Part shown: in pieces, positions 48,027 through 58,300 of the stretch
Layout: every line of letters begins with the position of its first letter
Position numbering within the stretch: position 1 is the stretch's first letter
Source of the DNA: Bretschneidera sinensis
Lineage: Eukaryota > Streptophyta > Magnoliopsida > Brassicales > Akaniaceae
Length of the DNA: 64,000 nucleotides
Direction of reading: 5' to 3'
Assembly: GCA_023935145.1 (NCBI GenBank)
Contig: CM043698.1
Location: forward strand, 22,577,501-22,641,500
Notes under the pieces: model-generated
Databases searched by the model: none
Told to the model about the DNA's origin: nothing
Seen by the model: the letters and a program-made list of their open reading frames with translations, nothing else
Program-made: the position numbers and the translations under genes

Positions 48027-48622
48027 TGATACTGCCAAAATACACCTCTCCAATAAGAAGACGACACGTGGATCATATTGACCCCAAGCTGCAAGGAGAC
48101 ACGCGGAAGACCTAGGCTCGGACAGTTGGGCCTTCAGGTCATGACCGCCCTTCAGGGCATCATTGCCCCCCAGCTGGGCCTCCACGTCACCACCGCCCTC
48201 CAGGCTATCATTACCTCCAGGTTGGGACGCCAGGCCATCAAACCGCCTTAACGCATAGACGACTCCCGATCAAGACAGCAAGACAAAGCCCTAACGGACG
48301 GCCCCTAGCCACCTAGCTGGGCCTCCTAGGCATCATTACCCAACCCAGTTGGAGCAACATATCGCTGCCGCCCTAGGTCAAATGCCGCCTCCAAAGCCCT
48401 ATAAAAAGGGTCAGGTATGCACTCCAAAGGGCCCAACTTTTTTGCTCAACTGAAAAAGAGAGGGCTCGTCCCCTACATATTTTTGCTCTGACTCTAACTA
48501 AAGCTTTGGAGCATCCCCGGAGGCACCCCCTCCGGCGACCCCCTAGCTAACCTTCCTCTCCCTGTGCAGATACGTCTGAGTCCTAGCCTCCAACTCACCA
48601 ACGCACATTTTTGGCATCAACA
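48027..48622 (+). repeat. 5' LTR of the non-autonomous gypsy element (596 bp)
   Basis: It starts TGATACTGCC and ends GCATCAACA. G-box CACGTG lies at 48065-48070 and a TATA box (TATAAAAA) at 48400-48407. The first ~45 bp resemble the LTR of the Tat element read on the minus strand. Confidence 0.95.
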
Positions 48623-48791
48623 GATTGGCGCCGTCCGTGGGAAACCACCATCTCTCGCTGGCAGTAACAGCGAAGAAGTTTAAAGAACTCATCTGTTGTC
48701 ATGCCGCCCAAATCCACCGCCAGGGATGCGGGTTAAAGAGCAGTAGGGGCCAGTACTCACACCCATCTGTTTAGGTCAAGTTTCTTAGCCA

Positions 48792-48969
48792 TAGTGCGCA
48801 CGCCCCTGTCCGAACTCTCGTATAGCTCACACGGCTAAGCACCGTAGTGCGCACGCCCCTGTCCGAACTCTCGTATAGCGCACACGGCTAAGCACTATAG
48901 TGCGCACGCCCCTGTCCGAACTCTCGCATAGCGCACACGGCTAAGCATCGCAGTGCGCACACCCCTTTC
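48792..48969. repeat. 53-bp tandem repeat
   Basis: About 3.3 units, each starting TAGTGCGCACGCCCCTGTCC, begin at 48792, 48845 and 48898, with a partial fourth at 48951. They lie in the internal region of the non-autonomous gypsy element. A second low-complexity block of CCTCGGCCTCGAC words follows at about 49095-49310. Confidence 0.93.
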
Positions 48970-49492
48970 TGAGACAATGCCTCGACCCACTCCTCGAACG
49001 GGGTCCAATGTCAGTATACACTAATGCACACTGGCCAACCATCCATGCGCACGGCCAAATTAAGTTGCGCACACCCAAGGTCCGACCCAGTCCTCGGCCT
49101 CGGCCACCAGCTCTAAGATCCGAGCAGACGGATTGCTCTATCTGTCCTCGGACTCATCCCTCAGGGGCCATGTCCTCGGCCTCGACCTCGACCTACTGTC
49201 CTCGGCCTCTACCTACTATCCTCGGCCTCGACCCACAGTCCTCGGCCTCGGTCTATTGTCCTCAGCCTCGTCCTACTGTCTTCGGCCTCGGCCTCATCCC
49301 TCCAAGGTCCGAGCGGCTGGACTTATTCCACATGTGCTCGACTCATGTCTTTCCCGTCCAAGGCCGAGCAGAGGGATTGCTCCACACCTACTCGGCTCTA
49401 GCAGAACACGGTACACTATCATTGTCATTTAAGATCGAACCCTGCAATACTTCCTTAAGCACATAAATGTACTCAAGGAAGTGGGGGGCCTC

Positions 49493-50088
49493 TGATACTG
49501 CCAAAATACACCTCTCCAACAAGAAGACGACACGTGGATCATATTGACCCCAAGCTGCAAGGAGACACGCGAAAGACCCAGGCTCGGACAGTTGGGCCTC
49601 CAGGTCATGACCGCCCTTCAGGGCATCATTGCCCCCCAGCTGGGCCTCCACGTCACCACCGCCCTCCAGGCCATCATTACCTCCAGGTTGGGACGCCAAG
49701 TCATCAAACCGCCTTAACGCATAGACGACTCCCGATCAAGACAGCAAGACAAAGCCCTAACGGACGGCCCCCAGCCACCTAGCTGGGCCTCCTAGGCATC
49801 ATTACCCAACCCAGTTGGGGCAACATATCACTGCCGCCCTAGGTCAAATGCCGCCTCCAAAGCCCTATAAAAAGGGTCAGGTATGCACTCCAAAGGGCCC
49901 AACTTTTTTGCTCAACTGAAAAAGAGAGGGCTTGTCCCCTACATATTTTTGCTCTGACTCTAACTAAAGCTTTGGAGCATCCCCGGAGGCACCCCCTCCG
50001 GCGACCCCCTAGCTAACCTTCCTCTCCCTGTGCAGATACGTCTGAGTCCTAGCCTCCAACTCACCAACGCACATTTTTGGCATCAACA
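49493..50088 (+). repeat. 3' LTR of the non-autonomous gypsy element (596 bp)
   Basis: It is the same length as 48027-48622 with about a dozen substitutions. G-box at 49531-49536; TATA at about 49866-49873. It is followed by the target duplication AAGAT. Confidence 0.95.
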
Positions 50089-52764
50089 AAGATCATATGT
50101 TTTAGGCACAAAAAACAAGCAGAACAAACTAATTCCGATATTTCAGGCCATTATAATAAAATCTCATGCTGCAAAATTTTTCCAAAATACCAGGACAGTC
50201 CTGAAACGTGCCAAGGAAAGAAAAGGGAGGACAGAGAAAGAATACTCGCCTGTTATTCCAGGAAGGGTCACAGCACAGTTGTGCAAAAGTGATTAAGCTA
50301 GGATCAGATGAAAAGGTGCTGACCAACTGATCAATAGTATCAGAACCCAGTCCACTGGTTATTTTTACGTGGATCAGATGCTCTTAGACTTTTCAAACCA
50401 AACACCTGGATCAGGAAGGAAAATTTATGTCTACTATATGATCTAGGATAAGCTATGGAATATGTCAATAAGTGGATAAGTACAATGCGAATACAAACTT
50501 GTGCATTGCTCGTGATAGCAGTGACTGACACCCTATTGGATCATCCACATATGAACAAGCTCCAGCCTTCCGTTTGATATAAAGAACACCAGAATTAAAC
50601 GGGTCATTCTTGTCCCCTAAACTCCACCAATGTTTGTCTGCTTTTTTCTATACAATAGAATAAAGCAGGTTACCTCCAGTTCTCTATAATTTCTAAAAAC
50701 TGACATAAAACAACAAAAATACAGTAAAGGCATCCACTACCTTCTGGGACAAGCTCTATTACTTGGGACCAGTATCGAGGGCCACAGACACGAATTCTCC
50801 TCAACTGCAAGCAGCATGTTAAGTAATCCATCATTGCATGTTTTCTGAGTTAACAAGATAAACATGCAGATAGGTTGACAATGAGGTCGGTCTACCAAGG
50901 AATTTGTCCCATCACTTAGATAATGTATGGCAAAAGATTCTCTTTTAGAGGGTAAATCATGATAGCCACTGTAAATATAGCCCCTATCCAGAAGCTTTGC
51001 ATTATATCATTTGACAATTTCTTCCTATATTTTTCCTCAACTCTACAAAAACTCGATCATTATATGCAAAACCAGTAAATTTTTCCAAAAGACTTCCCTT
51101 GTTCACCCCAAGAGGTTCACACAGAAAATAGAAAAGTTCAGGAATCATAAAACTCCTAAAATTTTGTTCATTAATCTTTAAACTTACAATAGCCCGTTCT
51201 GGCAGAATGCAGGGGGTAATCTCACAAAAGCTTGTTTGTGAATAAAGTTCAGTTTCCCTACTGGTAACTTCAAGTGGAGCATACACAGACCAGTGTCGAC
51301 ATCAATGGTCTGAATCCAGCGAGCCTCAGTTGCAAGGACATACAAATGCCTGAATGCCTGGGAAATTCAATTCCTTGAGAGAACAATTAGCAAAAGGACT
51401 AATAGATGTTCTAGCAAAAATATAAATACGAAATAAAGATTTTTTTTCTTGTTCAACAAACAATAGGATAACCAACAATGGTTCTCAGGATTTGTTGAAC
51501 AACTGTCCAAAACGACAGCAGTTATACAAACCGTGCACCAATCAGTGTGAAATGAACCAACCGATTGAACCATTCTTTGATATGTTTTCCATCATACCTT
51601 CGTCATCCCAACTGCAGATTACTCATACCAAATACTTCTTGATATGTGACTTATGTGGTAGAATTTTAATTTACCTGTAGGTGGCAACGATTGTCATTTG
51701 GTCCAGAAGGTAAGAGTGGGTAAAGAGTAATCAGCAAAGCCACAATAGAACTGTTGCTTGTAGAAAATGTCCGCATAGCACCCGTAAGAAACAAGAAACC
51801 AATAGCTAAACTTACCTACAAATCAGAGCAGGGTTACAAATATAATGAACGTTTAGCTGTCTCAAGACAAAAACCAACACATACTTATTTCTCAAATAAA
51901 TACAGTGAAACAAGCTATCTTTCGTTTTACATGAGCAGCCCACATGCATGTAGATATCAGCCCAAGTCATCATCACCATAAAAAAAAAAAAAAAAAATTC
52001 AGGTGAACAATGAACCAAGGACTGGAGCCTAACATGCATTCAGAATCATTTTAGCGCCGACAGTTGCTCAGAGATAGGTTCTAAATGTTCAATAATGACA
52101 TGGATCCTTTAGTAGCTTTTCACATTGCTTAAGCGGTGTAAGCAAGAAATGCCTATAAACAATCCAAAAGAAATGTTTACGATTTCAAACTTAGATGGAA
52201 AGAAACATAAAGTATGAGCAGTTCAGAAAAGGAATAGAAGATCTCGTTTTAGTCTATGGGAAACTTACTGCCATCTGAATGCCATAATTTGCATGCCCAT
52301 CTGTGGAGTTTCAGCTGCGAATAAATCTCAATAGCCGAAAGGTTTGTAGGTGTCCAGAACCAGCCATAACCTTCTCTCACAAAAAATCAGCCCCAGATAT
52401 AATTATTTTTTGTAGATACTTAGAAACAGAGAATTTTTAAATGAAAAAGTTCATTAGTTTCACATACCACAGAAAGGGAAAGAACTATAAGGTGAAGACA
52501 TATCTCCAATGTGCCCCGGTCAACATAGCGAGACAACCCCTTAGGGAAGGTATTTCCACATGTAGCAGAAACAGGCTTGATCTGCAGCCTCTAAAACAAA
52601 TAATTTACTACCAACAAACTTATAGATAGATGGATAAAAATTGAGTAGCTTCACATGGAATGTCAGACCTCATTGAGAAAATAGATGGTGTAATCATAAA
52701 GTAACTGCTGTGCATTTACATTCCTTGTACCAGCAAATCTCAGCCCTGGCAACAAATAATTGTA

Positions 52765-53046
52765 ATGCTCATAGGAAATTGACCAACAATATATATCAAG
52801 CTCATATATATTTTAACACTCCTCACGTGCATAGCCTTAGAGATGATATGGGCCTAGCACGTGAAGCCCAAAACAGAGACAGAAACCAAACTAAGTATTT
52901 ATCATAAATAGAGACAACCAGGAGTTATCAAGATTTGATCACAACATCTTTGGCTTTGATACCATGTTAACTACCATTGATCCCTAAAGCTTAAGCTAAT
53001 AGAAAATGGGTCAACAATATATATCAAGCTCATATACATTTTAACA
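52765..53046 (-). mobile_element. TRIM-like mini LTR element in an APC1-relic intron
   Basis: A right repeat (52965-53046, TGTTAA to TTTAACA) shares its last ~55 bp with a truncated left repeat (about 52765-52818). A primer-site-like TGGTATCAAAGCC (minus strand, 52952-52964) adjoins the right repeat. A short purine tract adjoins the left one. The internal region is about 135 bp and non-coding. The short repeats, copia-like primer site and tiny size suggest a TRIM. Confidence 0.55.
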
Positions 53047-54864
53047 AACTTCTAGTAATCCTGTCACTTGATTCAAAGCCAAGGAAGCAATCAACCATAG
53101 CCATAACACTGACCCCTCTTACAAATTTTAGTTATTGATATGGTAAGGCAAATCTCTCTTAACAATTCAAGACATTTGTTTATGAGTTATTTTACATATA
53201 ATTAAAATTTTCAGTTTTAATAAAGTATTTTACAATTTTAGAGATAGGTGGATATTTCTAAGTTACATAATCTATATTAAGGAGAAATGTTAGACTTAGT
53301 CGGAATTTTTTTTACAGTTTTCCAAGTCACTTTAATGAACTCCTCAATGTAAAGAGCGAAACTCAGCGTACAAAAAAATGGATGCATTATGATGATTTAA
53401 AGTCATACAAATGAGATAAATTAAATGAGTTTCACATATTTTGCTTTTTCTAAATATCTTTTGATGTGTAAATAGATTAATATCTAAACTCAGAAAGAAA
53501 AAAGAGAAAGAGGGTTCATATACGTAAATTCTTTTGCTAAGTAATATCACTTCTCTTTTTTTATCGCATATAGTGTAAATTAGTTATGAAAAGGTGAGTC
53601 AATGGTGCATATGTTTAGCCCCCCACTCAAAACCCTAGTCCAGCTCCTGTTCAGAGCCCCAATCCACTAAAAGCTGACCGGTAACTCCTATCCAGTTAAT
53701 ACATATTTCTATTCTTCCACAATCAACCAATTGGTACACCTCAGTTCCAAAAAAGAATCTATAGGTCCACCTAGCACCAACCTTTGTTTTCTCCATTGAG
53801 ACTGGCAACGCACGGAACATAAGGCACTACCATTTATTTACTTTTTACACCAGAATAAGCAAAATTTCAGCTAACTATCTCCATTAAGGAAACTTCATTA
53901 CACTTTAGAAGCTCCCTCAAACTATGCAAATCATTATTAAGAAAGCATCAATATTTCAGAGAAATGTTTTAGTTTAACCCTTTTTTCCACAAAATATTCA
54001 ACACCATTAGGTTCTTCTGATGACAGTAAATATTTTCACAAGTCATTAATAGATAGACAATTCTCTTTTAAATAAAATCCTCTGAAAGTTCCATTTATGG
54101 TTGATCAAAGTACCATTCCCTGTCTATGACAGTTTTTTGCACATAATTTTGTTGTTTTTTAATCTAAATCAACATTCAAGTCATTCCTATTGATTAATAA
54201 ATTCTTCGAAGGGATAATGTACCAATTTTACCAATCATATCGCTTGCAAGAATTCTTGTAAGCTTTTGATACACTTCCTAACTTAAGTTATTACCAATTT
54301 TTCATACAAATCAATGTTTTAATGATATACTTCTTGACCTTGATTTAATCATCCAATTTCTCCTAAACAATGCAGCAACAAATTCAAGAAAAGCAAAATT
54401 ATGACAAGACTGCATCACGATAAAACATCTAGGTTAGATACAACAGTTAAAGTTCGAACAAGTCAATAACAAATACTACATGAATCAGCAAAAATAATAT
54501 ACCAAGTGAATTACATGCCCCAGCCACTATATTGACATATGCCTGCACAAAATCTTCTGCATCCATTTCATCAATATCATCTTTGAGGCCTTCGATACCA
54601 TTTTTGATAACTTCAGGAATCTGAGACTGAATCCAATCTCTGGAGGGGTGAACCCTGAAACAGAAAATCTTACGAACTTAGTTCCACATAGTAGACAAAT
54701 AGAAATAAGGTCAATTGTTAATACTTTTCATAAACAGACTACCTGCTCCACATTATTAAATTCCGAGCAATGACACGAAGCATTATGAAGTCAGGCCTCA
54801 CATATTGCAAATCAAAATGTGTCTGTGGAATAGAAAGCCTAGACACAGTCACCTCTGATTCTGT

Positions 54865-55388
54865 CTGCAATAAACATATGGCAAAGTAAGAAAATCCTGA
54901 TAGATCTCTCTGAAAATGCGAGGTTTTTTTAGATTATTGTTTTTATGGGATATTTTTATATGAACTTTTGATATCTACTTTTAGAACATTTTATGAGATA
55001 TTATGGATGGGTTTTTTTTTTAAAAAAATTTAATATTAAATGAAACGCTAAACGATGTAGCAAACTATATAAATACTATGTAACATTCATTTTTTTTTTT
55101 CAAATTGCTTGGAAAATACAAAAAAAAAATGAACCAGAACGCACACAGGTGTTGGCCCAGCTCTAATATTTAGTTAAATGGAAATGACATTTTCTCTTAT
55201 ATTTGTGTTTTATAATTTGTATAGTTTTTAGTTTTTAAAATTTCCCTTCCATCCACAGAGATTTTTTTGGCGGGAAGATATTTTTTTTTTGGCCTTTTGT
55301 GAAATTTTAAACCATCAACACTCGATAAAGTAAAATTCTTTTGAAATCTTTTCTCTCTAGAAAGTTTAGGGTTTGGGGTTGACAGAGA
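54865..55388. promoter_or_regulatory. Putative 5' region of MIS12
   Basis: The stretch is AT-rich, with no recognisable element or APC1 exon; the MIS12 promoter and 5' UTR must lie here. I see no convincing TATA box. Confidence 0.4.
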
Positions 55389-58300
55389 ATGGAAGGCAGC
55401 GAAAGCAAAGCCATATTTGATTCCCTGAATATGAACCCCCAGCTCTTCATCAACGAAACCCTCAATACGGTCGATGATGTGGTTGACGACGCCTTCAATT
55501 TCTATCATCAGTAACTCTCTTCCTCTCTCTCTATATATATAAAAATATATACAGACACGTGTATTTCAATTTCTTTGTAGAAATGTGTAAATTTGATGTT
55601 GGTGATGGTCCTGCAGAGAAGCATCGACCCTTTTAAAAATCGAGGCCACTGACAGGTCCCAGGACCTAACCGAGGCAAGTTTTAATGTTTTCAGTCACTG
55701 ATTTGTTTCATTTTTCATTTTTTTTACTTAATTAACTCGTAATTTGTCTTTGTAACTAACATTATAATGAACCTTAATGAACCCTTAATTTTTCATTTGC
55801 AATTTAACTTTATTTAGGGTCGTTATATTTCAGCTCATATTGTGCTTATATGTTAAGTAATAGCTACTTTTAATGGAGCTAAACTAATCTTAGTTAAACT
55901 AGGGAATGTGATTGGGTTGCTTTTAAGTTTAGTGTTTGGTCCTTATGGGTTGTGTTATCAATTTTGTAGGGTATTGATTACATTCGAAATATGATCCAAT
56001 CGGTTTTAGATAAGCGGCTGGGAATGTGGGAAGAGTATTGTCTTTGTCACTGTTTCGCTGTTCCTGAAGGGTTTTCTTTGCCCAAAAGTGTAAGTTTTCT
56101 ATTTGTTAATGTATGTATCACATATTTATTGCATATTTTTGTTCAATATTACTCCTTGCAGCCCTTTTTTCTTTGTTTAATATTTTCCGTTGTTCATGGC
56201 CTTTTGTTATTGCACATCCTGATTTTTATAATACTAGCTGCACATTCCATATACAATTAGTTAACTGGCCAATGTTACAGGTGCTCCACTTTAGATTATT
56301 GAGCTCCAACTGTGAAATTGAGAACTAGTACAGGTTGGATTGAATCATTTTTTTTCAGCAAGCCATTTTATTGAAAGGTGAATGCTGAAAGTATGACCCG
56401 CAAGTATTTAAGGCAAAAGAGAATGTGGATTTGTCCCATTTTTTGTTTCATTGGACAGGTTAGTCCTATTTTGTTTACTCAGGAACTATGTTTCCAATTT
56501 TCTAAAACAAATTTCAAAGAGTTCAATTTTCTTTTGAGCTTGAGTTTTTTTATATAATTGATAACTGGCATGAAGCTTCTATGACATCAATTTTTGAGTT
56601 ATTTATTTATTCTATTTGATCCGGTAAGATACCTTGTGCTTTAAGGCAGCATTTATATTCCTTTCAACCAATAATTTCATGTGAATTGGTATCTATGGCT
56701 GATAGTAGATAAAACAATTTCGTTTGGCTAAGATAGATAGCATCAAAGTTGATGTTTCCTTTTTCCACTCATTATAATGTACCACTTACAGCTTCCTATC
56801 GCTGTCTACATCTTTCATACATACATCTCTATGTTGTGTGGACACCGTCAATTGACCTGCCTCAAAATCATGCAGATCTTGAGACATTTTGTATGGTTCG
56901 TTTTGAGAGAAATGGGAGCGGCCTCTCATTTATTATTTTAAAGGAAAAATAGAATGAGAAAGAAAACCTTAAGTGAGATTCAAGTGGTAATACATCCTTT
57001 ATAATGGAGTTGACAAAGTGTGGTTACAAATCCAGATCAAAGCCTAAATGCATTGCGACGATGAGTCAATGATCCTCTCTTGCTCCTTACCGAGTCAAAG
57101 TTGTTAAGGTCGAGAGCTTCACACGGCGAGAGATTACACGAACATGAGCTTGATATACATGAATGGACACCGATATGACTCAAAAGCTTAAGCTCATAAG
57201 TCTTGGGCCCAAACCATATATATAACTCATTTTTATTTTTTATTTGTTTTCGCATGTGGATATACTAACAAATCTTCTCCTTACTTATGTGTTATATACC
57301 AAACTCTCCATTGAATAGAACCACTGGTCACTTGATGAACATGAGAAGGCAAATCAAACTCAATCATGGGTGCGACAAACCATGGGAGTCTCCACGGGGT
57401 AGACAATCATGAGCACACAAATGCTTATCGTCTATACTCAACCACGGGACAACATTGTTAGAGTCACACGATCGTAACAAGCTCGAACCAGGCTCTAATA
57501 CCACTTGTTAAGGTTGAAAGTACTTCACACATCAGGAGATCACACGAACACGAGCTTGATATACATGGATGGACACTAATATGACTCAAAAGCTTAAGCT
57601 CATTAGTGTTGGGCCCAAACCATGTATATAACCCATCATTTTTTATTTGCTTTTGACGTGAGATAACTCCCACATATCCTAACAAAACTGCTACCATGTT
57701 GATTCATCAATGCTCTAGATTTTTTGAAGAGGATGAAGACGTACCGAATGAGACGATCTTGATGTACCTGTGGAGTGTGTCGAGAAGATAAAGGTTTGGT
57801 GAAGCAGAGATGGGAGTGAGAGAGAGAGGACTTGTGAAAAGTCACTTATTAGGTGTCATTTAAAGGGGATATTTTATCTCGTCAAATCCTTTTCTAAAGT
57901 TCATTAGGGATATTAGAGAGAGAGAGGATTAGTAAAGCGACACCTGTGTAGGTGTCTTTTGACAGAGATATTTTACCCCCTCAAATCCTCTTTTAAAATT
58001 CTTGGAGATTTTAGAGAGAGAACCTTCTTTTGAAGTTCCTTAATGAGTTTTGCCAAACAAGAAATTTATCATAAAGAATTTAAAATTCCCTTCTCTTATC
58101 CAAACGTACCCTTAACAAATCTTGTAATGATTTGCACATCAGTTCTTCGTAAAATCCAAGAAAAAAGGGACAATAATTAAAAACTAGAGTAAAAAATCCA
58201 AGAAGTGATAAGAGTCAATATTGAATATAAAATGCTTGTCGAAAGTAAAACCAAGACTAAATCTACTTATTGGAAAAAAATTACTCAAGAAATCTCATAA

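Larger units (their letters stand above)
48027..50088 (+). mobile_element. Non-autonomous gypsy-type element related to the Tat element
   Basis: Two 596-bp LTRs (48027-48622 and 49493-50088) enclose 870 bp. The target duplication AAGAT lies at 48022-48026 and 50089-50093. The primer site TTGGCGCCGTCCGTGGGAA (48626 onward) and polypurine tract AAGGAAGTGGGGGG (about 49476-49489) correspond to those of the 10.3-kb element. The internal region starts with a gag-like MPPKSTARDAG followed at once by a stop, and has no other gag-pol sequence. It is a deletion derivative that must use enzymes made elsewhere. It sits in an intron of the APC1 relic, in antisense orientation. The LTRs differ at roughly a dozen sites by eye. 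Confidence 0.93.
46588..54864 (-). pseudogene. APC1: Unprocessed pseudogene of anaphase-promoting complex subunit 1 (C-terminal third)
   Basis: On the minus strand 13 exon remnants can be placed: 54743-54864, 54503-54654, 52669-52745, 52468-52581, 52269-52370, 51675-51815, 51188-51357, 50741-50804, 50499-50637, 50250-50405, 47795-47873, 47433-47529 and 46588-46984. Joined text reads as the end of plant APC1, the scaffold of the APC/C ubiquitin ligase: LRFAGTRN, LSRYVDRGTLEICLHL, LYPLLPSGPNDNRCHLQ, YVDDPIGCQSLLSRAM, WYLQWFGVPAPSVIK. Breaks: TGA at 52311-52313 in the fifth remnant, frameshifts in the seventh (near 51289), tenth (near 50345), twelfth and last, and a damaged junction between the ninth and tenth. 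Some 600 of about 1,700 residues are represented. Nothing of the N-terminal two thirds lies between 54865 and MIS12. Introns are kept, so it arose by DNA duplication. Confidence 0.88.

Noticed and set aside
49008..49466. 152-codon frame in the non-autonomous gypsy interior
   Set aside because: It is low-complexity CCTCGG text with no domain, in two overlapping open frames; it probably does not encode a protein.
54865..55508. Upstream APC1 exons or a 103-codon minus-strand frame overlapping MIS12 exon 1
   Set aside because: The frame is the complement of the MIS12 exon and has no APC1 or other recognisable content.
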